A program made the position numbers and the translations under genes. Shown piece by piece: positions 20,874 through 31,601 of a stretch of DNA of 64,000 bases. Under the pieces are notes generated by a model. The model had not been told where the DNA came from, made no database searches, and saw only the letters and a program-made list of their open reading frames with translations. Source of the stretch: Spirosoma telluris. GTDB taxonomy: Bacteria; Bacteroidota; Bacteroidia; Cytophagales; Spirosomataceae. Location: positions 7,989,001 to 8,053,000 of the forward strand of contig QLII01000001.1 of NCBI GenBank assembly GCA_003259005.1. The letters are read 5' to 3'. How positions within the stretch are numbered: the stretch's first letter is position 1; each line of letters begins with the position of its first letter.

Positions 20874-21075
20874 CTTTTTTTAGCATAGCAGCCGTAATTC
20901 TGGTACTCGGTGTACTTAGTTATTTTACCAGTGCCCGGTTTGGTGTTAAAGCCTCCAATACCGATAAACTGCCCCTCATTACGAACATTTGCTCCGACGC
21001 TTAAAGCAAAAAGAAAAACAGGGCGAAGGCCCCGAAAATGTATTTAATGAGGATGAGGTTCCCACTAAGCGATAG
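20867..21075 (+). CDS. Small membrane protein, frameshifted
   Basis: About 70 aa after repair. One N-terminal membrane helix (SIAAVILVLGVLSYF), then a basic stretch and an acidic C-terminus (GEGPENVFNEDEVPTKR). The literal frame stops at about 21004. Adding one T to the TTT run at about 20988-20990 gives TNILLRRLKQKEKQ and carries the frame to the stop at 21073-21075. Unrecognised. Too short to stand out by length, but supported by array E, the coupled upstream ORF and the terminator downstream. Confidence 0.55.
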
Positions 21076-21117
21076 ATCACCCCACAGCTGAATATCAAAC
21101 ACATACCAGTTAAAACG

Positions 21118-21150
21118 AAAGCCAGTGTTTTTAAACGCTGGCTTTTTATT
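21118..21150. terminator. Intrinsic terminator between convergent genes
   Basis: AAAGCCAGTGTTT pairs with AAACGCTGGCTTT (13-bp stem, one G-T pair) around a very short loop and is followed by TTTATT on the plus strand. It lies between the plus-strand small membrane protein and the end of the minus-strand trehalose gene. Confidence 0.7.
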
Positions 21151-21162
21151 GCTCAGGAAGAA

Positions 21163-23381
21163 TCAGTCTTCCAACAAGGAATCATTCATTCGTTGCAACA
21201 GCGTTTCTACATCCTGTTGACGAGCCAGCCGATACCGGGCAAAGGATATACCTGACCCCACCTTCATGGTGTAGGCCCAGTTCGGTAGTTGCCGAAACAT
21301 ATCTTCATCGGTCGTGTCGTCACCAATACTAATTATAAAATCGTAGGGTTTTTGCTCAGCAATAGCGAGGGCTACCGTTCCCTTACTGTGTTGAGCGGGT
21401 TTTACTTCCACTACTTTATTGCCCTGAATAACCGACAATGGAATAGTCGATGACACCCGCCGAAGTTGAGCGGCCAGATCAATGGCCTGCCCTTCCGCTT
21501 CCTCGTTTTCAGCCATGCGGTAATGCCAGGCAATGGCCGTTTCTTTTCCTTCAATAAATGAACCTGGAAAGCGATCAACGAAATAATTCATTGTCGAACG
21601 TACCGGGTCGACCCAGTCATCGGCCGATAGATCGAGCCGCTGCCAGGGCTGTTCCGGTTTTTTCAGGAAAGCCCCATGCTCTGCGACCAGGAAAACGGGA
21701 ATACCCATAAACGTCTTCTCCAGAAACGATCGGTTTCTGCCACTGATGACTACCACGTCGCTACTCTCGGCCAGATTCCGTAATATAGTTTGTAATGTTT
21801 CAGAGGGTCGGGCATCGGCCGGGTCATTGACTATGGGGCTAGTGTGCCGTCGAAGTCAACTAAAAGCAGCCGTTTATGGGCGTCACTAAACGCGCTGATA
21901 AATGGTTGAATTGGCAGGTCGGTTTCTAAACTGGGCTGATTGGTAATCATATCGTTGAATGCGGAAAGAAAATCGTGACTCCATCGGAAAACATTATGGT
22001 TTTGTAGATGCTTTCGCATATGCTGCAAGCGTCGTTCCTGTTCGGCCAATGGCATTACTAATGCCTGTTTTATGGCATCAGCTACTTCCTGTGTGTCGGT
22101 TGGGTTGATGATGATGGCATCCTGTAATTCCTGAGCGGCTCCGGCTAACTCACTCAAAATCAGTACACCCTTGAGATCATGGCGGCTTGCCACAAACTCC
22201 TTGCAAACTAGGTTCATCCCATCGCGAACAGGTGTAATGAGGGCAATATTGCAGGCCGTATACAAAGCCATTAACTCTGTAAAGGTTAGCGATCGGTACG
22301 AATACACGATAGGCCGCCAGCCAATGGTACCAAACAGGCCATTGATACGGCCAACCGTTTCTTCGATCTCCCGTTTTAACTCCTGATATTGAGCGATTTT
22401 ATCGCGGGAGGGAACAACGGTCATCACAAAGGTTACTTTATCGTGCCAGTCTGGATTCTGAATCAAAAAACGCTCATACCCTAGCAATCGAGAGGTAATT
22501 CCTTTGGTGTAATCGAGCCGATCAACCGAAAAAATGATCTTGTTGTGCCGTAGCAAATTCTTGTAGTGTTGCTGGATGGCAAAAACGTCAGCCTCTTGTC
22601 CACTTGAGTTGAACTTATTAAAATCGATGCTAATCGGGAAGGCGTTGACAATCACCGCCCGGTCGGGCAGGATTATACGTTGATTAATAATCGGCAGATA
22701 CAGAACCTCTGAAACGCTCTGCATAAAATGCTGCACATAATCGGTCGTGTGAAACCCTACGACATCGGCTCCTAGAATTCCATTGATCAGGCTTTGCCGC
22801 CAGGTGCGGGGCAATAGTTTTATGATCTCATAGGTTGGGAAAGGAATATGAAAGAAGTAGCCAATCGTTGCATCTGGTATGGCCTGGCGCAACATGTCGG
22901 GCAGCAGCATCAACTGGAAATCGTGAATCCAGACTAAATCGCCAGGTTCGATTAAGGCCGTTAGTTCCTCCAGAAAACGGGTATTGGCCTGTTTGTAACA
23001 GTCGAAATCGTGTTCTTTAAAGGAGGCATAAGACGGAAAGTAGTGAAATAAAGGCCAGATTAAATCATTGCTAAATCCTTCGTAAAACCCTTTATGAACA
23101 GCCGCATCCATAAAAACCGGATGGGCCACAAATGTATCGTTTTCAAGGGCGGATGAATTGAGTTGTTGCAGGGACGAATCCCCATGACCGACCCAGTGAA
23201 TTTTGGTGGCTGATTTTCCCTGATTCTGGCCCATCTGTTCCGCCATCGACAGAACCGCCGAAACCAGCCCACCCGAATTCTGTAAGAGTTCAGCTCCTTC
23301 TTCGGTCTGTTGTATTGAAAAGGGTAGGCGATAGGAGACTATAAGTAAACGTTTAAACGAAGATTTAGACGTGTTCATCAT
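21163..23381 (-). CDS. otsAB: Bifunctional trehalose-6-phosphate synthase/phosphatase, frameshifted at the domain junction
   Basis: About 740 aa fusion making trehalose from UDP-glucose and glucose-6-phosphate. The GT20 synthase spans about residues 1-480 (WIHDFQLMLLPDML, HIPFPTYEIIKLLP, DRLDYTKGI, PVRDGMNLVCKEF). The HAD phosphatase follows (LLLVDFDGTLAP as motif I, GDDTTDEDMF as motif IV). The literal frames break right after DFDGTLAP; adding one C opposite the run at 21835-21838 restores DFDGTLAPIVNDPADARPSE and one continuous protein. Cytoplasmic; trehalose is an osmolyte and desiccation protectant. Its promoter carries the four-copy array F1. Confidence 0.95.
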
Positions 23382-23413
23382 ATTGATGCGTTACTGAACG
23401 CTCAGTGTAATCA

Positions 23414-23472
23414 GACAAATAACGTGTTAATGACTTAGAGGGGGCTTAAGCAAATCTTAGAAACTCCTTAGA
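23414..23472 (-). promoter_or_regulatory. Phased CTTAGA array F1 and -7 element, trehalose synthase promoter
   Basis: Four hexamers at exact 11-bp steps: CTTAGA (23434), CTTAAG (23445), CTTAGA (23456), CTTAGA (23467). On the minus strand TATTTGTC (23414-23421) follows 12 bp later, and the coding start at 23381 lies 33 bp further on. The same order of hexamers and most spacer bases recur in arrays I and J. Confidence 0.85.
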
Positions 23473-23574
23473 AAGGCGATTGGCTTCCTGACTTCTGTTC
23501 ACTGCTGGATACGTTTTCTAAAAGGCAACACTACGCCAGCCCGATTGTATTCCGACAAAGCAGGGCTTAGGGAT

Positions 23575-23630
23575 TCTAAGCAGTTTCTAAGCAGATTATA
23601 AGCGCATTCTTAGTCTAACGAATCAACTTG
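23575..23630 (+). promoter_or_regulatory. Phased TCTAAG array F2, TreS operon promoter
   Basis: TCTAAG (23575), TCTAAG (23586), TATAAG (23597) and TCTTAG (23608) at exact 11-bp steps, then a weak TCAACTTG -7-like sequence at 23623. It faces the treS gene at 23740, back to back with array F1, so both trehalose transcription units share one 360-bp control region. Confidence 0.78.
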
Positions 23631-23739
23631 CCGCACTTTCGTTCTGCTCAACGTTTTAGCCAACAACACCAATCCATGCTGCCAGGTAAAGTTGTATAGC
23701 CTATTGGTAGGTGGCTACTATCCTTAATTATATCCCCTC

Positions 23740-26700
23740 ATGTCAAAAACTAATATAGACTTTCCGGATAACCTCTTGTGGTATAAAGACGCCATCATTT
23801 ATGAATTACACATCAAAGCTTTCCGCGACGGTAACGGCGACGGAGTCGGTGATTTTCAGGGCCTGCTCGAAAAGCTGGATTACTTACAGGAGTTAGGCGT
23901 GACGGCCATTTGGCTGCTGCCGTTCTACCCGTCACCCCTGCGCGACGATGGCTACGATATTGCCGATTATTACACCATCAATAAGTCCTATGGGGATATC
24001 GAACAGTTTAAAATCCTGCTCGATGAAGCTCATCGGCGCAACCTGAAAGTCATTACGGAACTGGTCATTAATCACTCCTCCGATCAGCATCCCTGGTTTC
24101 AACGCGCCCGAAGAGCACCCAAAGGATCACCAGAGCGGGATTATTACGTATGGACCGACGATCCCACTCAATACAAAGATGTTCGGATTATTTTTCAGGA
24201 TTTTGAGAAGTCGAACTGGACCTGGGATAACGAGGCTCAGCAATATTACTGGCACCGCTTTTTCCATCACCAGCCCGACCTGAATTACGGCAACCCGCTG
24301 GTTCAGGATGAAGTGTTCAGGATGATCGACTACTGGTGCGAACTGGGTGTGGATGGGTTTCGGCTGGATGCCGTTCCGTATCTGTTTGAGCGCGAAGGTA
24401 CGAATGGCGAAAACCTGCCCGAAACGCATGCCTTTCTTAAAAAGCTGCGTAAACACGTAGACGACCATTTTCCGGGCGTAGTCTTTCTGGCCGAAGCCAA
24501 CATGTGGCCCGAAGATTCGGCTTCGTACTTTGGGAATGGCGACGAATGCCATATGAACTACCATTTCCCGGTCATGCCCCGCCTGTTTATGTCGCTTCAG
24601 ATGGAAGACCGGTACCCTATTACCGATATTTTCGACCAGACACCCGCCATTCCCGCCAATTGCCAGTGGGCTATTTTCCTGCGTAACCACGATGAACTGA
24701 CCCTCGAAATGGTTACCGACGAAGAGCGGGATTATATGTATAAAACCTACGCTAAAGACCCGAAAGCGAAAATCAATCTGGGTATTCGACACCGGCTGGC
24801 CCCATTACTGGGAAACAACCGGAAGAAAATCGAACTGATGAACAGCCTACTGTTTTCGTTGCCGGGCACACCCGTTATTTACTATGGCGACGAAATCGGG
24901 ATGGGCGACAATGTCTACCTGGGCGACCGCGACGGCGTACGAACCCCCATGCAATGGTCGCCGGATCGGAATGCAGGGTTCTCGACGGCAAATCCTCACA
25001 AACTATACCTGCCAACCATTCTTGACCCGGAGTATCATTATGAATCCGTCAATGTAGAAACCCAGCGACAGAATACATCGTCGTTGTTCTGGTTCATGAA
25101 GCGGATGATCACACTGCGCAAAAAACACAAAGCCTTTGGCCGGGGAGACCTGAACTTTCTGCCTGTCGAAAACCCCAAAGTGCTGGCCTTTACGCGAACC
25201 TATGCCGATGAGACCCTTCTGTTCGTCATTAACCTCTCGAAGTTTTCGCAGCCCGCCCACATTGAGTTAACGGGGTTTAGTGGATACGTACCAGTTGAAG
25301 CGTTCAGTCAAAATTCGTTTCCCATTGTTTCTGAAAACGAAACGTATTTTTTTACACTGGCACCACATGATTATCAATGGTTCGTGCTGGAAAAAAAACA
25401 TACGGACGTAATCCCTGCTTTCCAGTTACCGACAATTAATGTGGCGCTATGGGGCAGATTTTGAGCAATGGCACCCGCGAGCGACTGGAAACTAAGGTTT
25501 TACCGGATTATTTACTTCGAACAGACTGGTTTAGCGAGAAAAAGCAGACCATGCGGAGCATTTCTATTCTGAATCATGCACCACTTCTGCTCCCGGTTGG
25601 ATCGGCCTATATACTGCTGCTAGAAGTAACGTATGAGCGGGGTTTGCCCGAAATCTTCCAGTTGATCGTCGCGTTTGCCAGTGCATCGCAGGCGGCCAAA
25701 CTTACCCACGACTGCCCACAGGCTATACTGGCGAATCTGGAGCTTGGCCATGAGTCGGGTATTCTTTGCGATGGGTTGTATCTGCCTGAAGTTCAGCAGG
25801 CGCTTCTTTACAAAATGACCGAAAATGCCAGGCATAAAGAAGGAAATCTGGCCTTTCAGTGTACACCGCTGCTGGCCGGTTATGCTCGGGAACACAGCGC
25901 CATAAAATCAAAATTGGCTACGTCCAGTCATCATTACGTAGCTATCACCTACGACCATTGTTTTCTGTTGAAATTCTATCGGAAGGTAGATATGGCCATC
26001 AATCCCGATACGGAACTGACTCGTTTCCTTTCTGAAAACGCTGGTTTTCCCTACGTTCCAAAATTTGCCGGAGCCGTAGACATGTTTTCGGGCGGTGAGC
26101 CGATCCTGCTGGGGGTAATGCAGGAAGGGGTTGCCCGGCATGGAGACGGAAAAACCTACGTACTGGAACGAATCAACAACTTTATCGAGCGCGTTCTGGC
26201 CCGCAGTCAGAGCCAGTTAGCGACAGCTGTTGATGTCCCGCGCGGTACCCTGAGTGAACCACTCGCCCTCAATGACTTACCCGTCGAAACGCAGGAGTTG
26301 ATCGGTCCACGTGGTGCAGAACAGGCCCGGCTATTGGGGACACGTATCGGGCAGATGCACCGCGCACTGGCTTCTGACAGTACGCATCCGGATTTTGCCC
26401 CGGAAGAATTCTCCCTGCATTACCAGCGATCACTGTTTTCGGGTTTACAGTCGTTGGTTCGCGAAAGCTATCAAAGCCAGCACCGGAATCTACAACGTCT
26501 TCCCGACGATGTACGAGCAGATGTTGAGCAGATACTGGGTCGCAAAGATGACGTACTGAACCTGCTGAAGCGGATTTACAGCAAAAAGCTGGACACCCGC
26601 AAAATTCGAATCCACGGCGATTTACAGTTGGAAAAGATTCTGCTCACGGGCAAAGATATTGCCATTCAGGATTTCGGTGGCGATCCGACCCGAAGTTATA

Positions 26701-27089
26701 GTGAACGACGGCTGAAGCGGTCGCCCCTGCGCGACGTTGCGGCCATGATTCGCTCCTTTTATTACGTAGGATATGAAGGTTTTTTGCGGACCAATCAGGT
26801 GACGGACAATGATCTGGTTCGTATTCTACCCTACGCCGAGTTCTGGGCGCACTACATGAGTGGTTTCTTTATGCATGCGTATCTGGAAGCGGTTCAGGAT
26901 AGTTCGTTTATCCCAGCCGAATCGGACGATCTGCAAATGATGCTGGAAACGTACCTGCTCGAAAAAGCAATTACAGATTTGAATCAGGAACTCAATCACC
27001 GTCCCGATTGGGTACGCGTTCCCTTGCAGCTTATCAAATCCATTGTCGTAGCACCCGTCCCGGTTGTTTCTGAACCGGAACTGGTGTAG
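23740..27089 (+). CDS. treS: Trehalose synthase (maltose alpha-D-glucosyltransferase) fused to maltokinase-like domain, frameshifted
   Basis: About 1115 aa. The GH13 trehalose synthase occupies residues 1-570: DGVGDFQGLLEKLDYL, DGFRLDAVPYLFEREGT (nucleophile Asp), FLAEANMWPED (acid Glu), FLRNHDELTLEM (third Asp). The second part (25449-27089) is the maltokinase/Pep2-like domain, with a phosphotransferase-like IRIHGDLQLEKILLTG and IAIQDFGGDP. The literal frames meet at 25449-25464; adding one G to the GGGG run at about 25451-25454 restores INVALWGQILSNGTRERL. The enzyme interconverts maltose and trehalose and phosphorylates maltose towards glycogen. Regulated through array F2. Confidence 0.94.
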
Positions 27090-27101
27090 GGATGAACGAA
27101 G

Positions 27102-27134
27102 AGCTATGCCCTATCCAGAAGATAGGGCATAGCT
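27102..27134. terminator. Perfect hairpin after the TreS gene
   Basis: AGCTATGCCCTATC and GATAGGGCATAGCT make a 14-bp perfect stem with a 5-nt loop (CAGAA) in the 74-bp gap before the trehalase gene. No T run follows, so it could be a partial terminator, an attenuator or an mRNA-stabilising element. Confidence 0.6.
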
Positions 27135-27163
27135 GAGTAGGCCTGATTACTGAAAACGAACGC

Positions 27164-28773
27164 ATGAAGCAACCCAGAAAACTGATTCTAATTCCTATCT
27201 TCTTTTTGTTTAGCCTGACACCGAACTGGAGTCAGCAGGTTATAGAAAAAAAAGCACATACCGTTACCCGGAATCTGGCTGGCCCCGATGAACAGTTTGG
27301 GACCTTATTTGAAGCCGTTCAGATGAAAGCCGTTTTTCCGGACTCCAAAACCTTTGCCGACTGTACGCCCAAATTGCCACCAGAAACGATTCTGTCGAAT
27401 TACGAAATTGCCCGCCAGCGTAGTGATTTTACTCTCAAAACGTTTGTTCTACAGAACTTTACGGTACCGATAAAGCCAGCATCTGGCTATACCAGTAAAG
27501 CCGGGCAATCAGCTCAACAGCACATTTCAGATTTATGGCCTGTGCTTACCCGGCCCGCGTCACCGACCCCTAAAGCTGGCCAACAGGCCGGGTCGCTGAT
27601 TTCCTTACCAAAGCCCTACGTTGTACCGGGCGGACGTTTTGGCGAAATTTATTACTGGGACAGCTATTTTACGATGCTGGGTTTGCGGGCATCGGGCCAG
27701 ACTAGCCAGATTCGGAACATGGTCGACAATTTCGCCTATCTGATCAAAACGGTTGGCTTTATTCCCAACGGCAATCGAACCTACTTTCTGGGACGATCGC
27801 AACCACCGTTTTTTTCGTTTATGGTGAGCCTATTGAGCGAAATGCAGGGCCGCCGGGTGCTGATCAATTATCTGCCCCAGTTGCAACAGGAATATGATTT
27901 CTGGATGGATGGGAAAGACCAACTGACCGCACAGCACCCCGCTCACCGACGGGTCGTTCGGCTGGCTGAAGACGTTTACCTGAACCGCTATTACGATGAT
28001 AAACAAACACCCCGTCCGGAATCGTATCGGGAGGATGTTCAACTGGCCCGACGCACCAAAGATCCGAAAATGCTGTATCAACATCTTCGGGCAGCGGCTG
28101 AATCAGGCTGGGATTTTAGCAGCCGCTGGTTTCGCGACGGAAAAAACCTTCAAACGATCCACACAACGGATTTTACTCCGGTTGATTTGAATACGTTGCT
28201 TGTTCATCTGGAACAAACCCTGGCCGAAGCCTACCGGATGAAGGGTGATGAGACCCAATCGAAAACGTACCTGCACCTGGCCAGCAACGGCGAGACGCCA
28301 TTCAACGCTACTGCTGGAACGCGAAAAGTCAGTTTTATTTCGACTATGATTTTGTGGCTAGAAAACAGTCTGCAGTTTATTCACTGGCGGCTGTCTATCC
28401 ACTTTTTGTACGAATCGCTACGGCCAGTCAGGCTATGGCTGTTGCCCGCAAACTGGAGCAATCCTTCCTGAAACCCGGCGGGCTGACTACTACACTTGTC
28501 CGCACGGGCGAACAGTGGGACGCACCGAACGGCTGGGCTCCCTTGCAGTGGCTGGCTATTCGGGGTTTACGAAACTATGGACAGCTACCACTGGCTACTA
28601 AAATTAAAGCCAACTGGGTAAACGAGAACTTACGGGTCTATAAAGCCAGCGGTAAGATGGTCGAAAAATACGATGTAGTCAGTACGGCAGCGGCCAAAGG
28701 CGGGGAGTATTCTAACCAGGACGGTTTCGGTTGGACAAACGGCGTTTTGCTGAAGCTATTGAGTGAGAAGTGA
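27164..28773 (+). CDS. treA: Periplasmic trehalase (GH37), frameshifted
   Basis: About 537 aa with an N-terminal signal peptide ending in NWSQQ. Both trehalase signatures are present: PGGRFGEIYYWDSYF near residue 155 and QWDAPNGWAPLQW near residue 445. GGEYSNQDGFGWTNGV near the end is also typical. The first frame drifts out of register after HLAS; adding one A at about 28283-28290 restores LASKRRDAIQRYCWNAKSQF and YFDYDFVARKQS and joins the frame ending at 28773. It splits trehalose into two glucoses, probably outside the cytoplasm, so imported or leaked trehalose can be recovered. Downstream of TreS on the same strand, likely the same regulatory unit. Confidence 0.92.
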
Positions 28774-28784
28774 TCGGGTTCGTG

Positions 28785-29309
28785 TTACCAGCCTACATAG
28801 CTGGGTGGTTTGAGGCCGTTTAATCGCAAATAGACAATGAGTTGGCCCCGATGATGGGTTTGATGGTCGCAGATGAGCAGCATAATCTGGCGTTTGGTCA
28901 TTGGCCCCGCAAAAAACTTGACGGGATCATCGAAATGAGCCGCATCAAATTCGCCAACGGCGTCGATGGCGTAATCATAGGCCTGCGTAACCATCATACT
29001 AACCTCGGCTTTTGTTTGGTTAGTGGCTTTCAGCGACGCTTCGGAGAGCGGGCTTGGTTTGGTGGTCAGGTGTGAGGAGGTAAGCCAGGTCAGGTTTTGG
29101 GCAATATGAATAGCCTGTGCCCGGAAGTCCATTTCATCGGCAACGGGTTTGTACCCATAGTTTGCTTCGGGCATGGCTTCCATTATCTGAAGCGTGTACC
29201 GTTTGGCATTCGTCAGTCGGCTTTTCAGCTCGGTCAAAAACGGCGTTGATTGCGCTGAACAGGCCACGTAGGCGAAACAAAGCAAAAGGGTAAAGGAGAG
29301 GTTTTTCAT
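28785..29309 (-). CDS. Secreted DinB-like protein
   Basis: 174 aa with signal peptide (LLLCFAYVACSAQ). The DinB/YfiT four-helix fold carries three metal-ligand histidines: one near residue 65 (AIHIAQN) and the pair in CDHQTHHRGQLIVYLRLNG near the end. Members bind divalent metal and some are thiol transferases, but most are uncharacterised. Export is unusual for the fold in general but common for Bacteroidota members. Convergent with the trehalase gene. Confidence 0.88.
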   Translation of the reverse strand: MKNLSFTLLLCFAYVACSAQSTPFLTELKSRLTNAKRYTLQIMEAMPEANYGYKPVADEMDFRAQAIHIAQNLTWLTSSHLTTKPSPLSEASLKATNQTKAEVSMMVTQAYDYAIDAVGEFDAAHFDDPVKFFAGPMTKRQIMLLICDHQTHHRGQLIVYLRLNGLKPPSYVGW

Positions 29310-29350
29310 AGGTGGGGAATAAACTTTGTAATGGCTAATTTCTCTCTATT

Positions 29351-31371
29351 CTATTTTAAATTTTTATTAATAGTTTGAATTAACTTCTTCCAATTTTCAA
29401 TTTCAGATTTTTTTAAAATAGTAGCATCATTATTTCTAGTCCACCTTACATATGCTTTTGCCAACTTATACTTGGAGAAGTTTGCTATTTCTTTTGAAAA
29501 AATATCAATTATAGGTCTTGTTGGTTGAGAGTCGGATATTGTTTTTGTATCAATTCCATATTCATCTTTTACAATCGTAATGAGTGTTTCACGTAAGAGA
29601 TCTTCTATTTCTGCTTTTGGTATATTAGTGCAAAAATCCTTAGTCCTTAAAATATTTTTATTCCCTAGTGTATGAACCAAATTTTCTTGATTGGCGGCTT
29701 GGTCACCTGCGGAATCAGAATCAAGTAGCGCCATTATTTTGAGTTTATGAGCATGGAGAATAGTTGCGTAGTAAACAACTTTACCTGCTGAATTTGCAAA
29801 GACCAAGGCAATTTTTTCATCTAATTTCTCGATATTTGCTTCTTTTAATAATGAAGCTGTGGCATCTATGTACCAATAATCAGTTAACCCTTCTAAAATT
29901 AGATTCTTCTGCTGAGTAAAAAGACTTTGTGCCAAATCGTAGCCAAGCGCTTCTTGCAAGGGAAGTAGACCGGCTGGATCACTTGAAGAAATTGTGGTAT
30001 GCACTTTAGTCCCTTCTTCCCTATCCTTTAATTCAATAACTCTTACTAAATCTAGTTCATCTGGCCCAACAAGAAATGGCGAATGTGTGGAATAAATTGT
30101 TTGATTTGTTTTTGCTAGCCTAGAGATCGTCTCTCTGAAATCTCTTTGCTTCAAACCATGTAAACTCATGCCTGGCTCATCTAAAAGTAAGATAGCATTT
30201 TTATGTTTATCTATTGCTTCAGCAAAAAAAACTACAAAAAAGGACACAATCCATTGAAACCCCTCGGAACGCTGATCTAATTCTATTTCTACTCCGATTT
30301 CATCTTCAACCACAACTTTAAGATATTGCCCATCTGCTGAAATCCTTATTTTTTCTGCTTCAGGCCTATTTGGGTTTGGATTCCAAATATTTCTTATCTC
30401 TTTTGTTAATTTAATACTTGCAGCATTTAGCTGATAGGTTCTGTTATCTAAAGTATCTCTGTATTTTTTAGAGCATCAACATCATCCTTGTCAGGGCTAC
30501 TCGTTTTGCCAATATCTGCAAGATTCCTAGCCGAAAAACCAAGTAATTTTAAAAGGCAAAGATTTCCATAGTCATAAAATTTGTCATCTTCTAATAGATT
30601 TCGTTCAATCCTCTCAGCTAAATGTTCTAAATGGATAGTTGGCTTTACTTTGAAATAATTATTGAATAATACAAAAATTGGCGTACGATATGATAAGATT
30701 TTTAAAACTTCATCATGTTTATTATTTAGCTTAATTTGCTCTAATAATTTTGTATACCTCTCTTCTTCTTTTTGGTTGTCTTCATCTACTAACGGGTATA
30801 ATTCTTCAAGTTTTTTTAATAACTGAATAGTGTTTTCTTTTGTGAATACTGTCGCATCTGTAAAACTTTCTATGATATCTTTAAATGATTCACTTGGCTT
30901 CGATTTATTTACGTTATTTGCCTCATTTTCAAACTGTTTATCTAAATGAGCAATCAATCGGATTATGTCTTTGGCAATGTCGATAAATTTTATTTTAGCA
31001 GGCGAATTGACAAGCCAATGGACTCCTTGGTTATTTAATTTTCGATATAAAACATATTGACATTTTGTGAACTCTGTTGGGATTAGTTTCTTATCTTCTT
31101 CATCTAATTCAAAATATCCTCTAACGACCTCTACATCTTCAGGTTTAACCTTGCCAGTAGTTATGTCGTTATACAATGACCTTGGGTAGTCTCTAATAAT
31201 ATCAAAGCCATCAACGCCTTCAGGGCGATTTAGTTGTTGTAACGCCTTGAGAAGGACCGTTTTGCCGGCTTCATTTGGTCCAACTAAAATAGTTTTCAAC
31301 GTTTCAATCTCAAATTCACCTGTGTCTTTGATGCTTCGATAGTTCTGTACTCTTGATTTAACTAGTCTCAT
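29351..31371 (-). CDS. OLD-family ATP-dependent nuclease (AAA + TOPRIM), frameshifted, AT-rich
   Basis: About 673 aa. The N-terminal ATPase half has Walker A GPNEAGKTVLLKAL, a long insertion, Walker B AILLLDEPGMSLHG and STHSPFLV. The C-terminal TOPRIM half has the catalytic Glu in LILEGLTDYWYI and the acidic pair in ALLDSDSAGD. The frames join on adding one A at about 30459-30465, giving DALKKYRDTLDNRTYQL. Related proteins include the overcoming-lysogenization nuclease and GajA of Gabija, but no UvrD-like GajB partner is adjacent, so it looks like a stand-alone OLD. AT content is far above both flanks, indicating recent transfer; an anti-phage role is an inference. Confidence 0.87.
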
Positions 31372-31601
31372 GTTTATAGTATTATAGGGTGAATGGTGTA
31401 TAGGTTTACAATCAATTCGTTTATTGACCTAACTCTTAATAAAGTTAGCAAAGCATTGCCTCTCGTTGAGTAGTGTTTTATTTATATTATATGAAGCTGT
31501 TTGAATTTTAATTTCTAGTGATTTTCAGGGTAATATAAAAAATAAAATTTTGTGCGTCTAGCACCAAGCCCATTGACAATACAATACACCACCCAAAACC
31601 A

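Noticed and set aside
24127..24792. 221-codon minus-strand frame opposite treS
   Set aside because: Lies wholly within the conserved trehalose synthase domain and has no family features.
29351..31371. Gabija defence system
   Set aside because: The OLD-type nuclease is present but no UvrD-like helicase gene is next to it; only a stand-alone nuclease can be supported.
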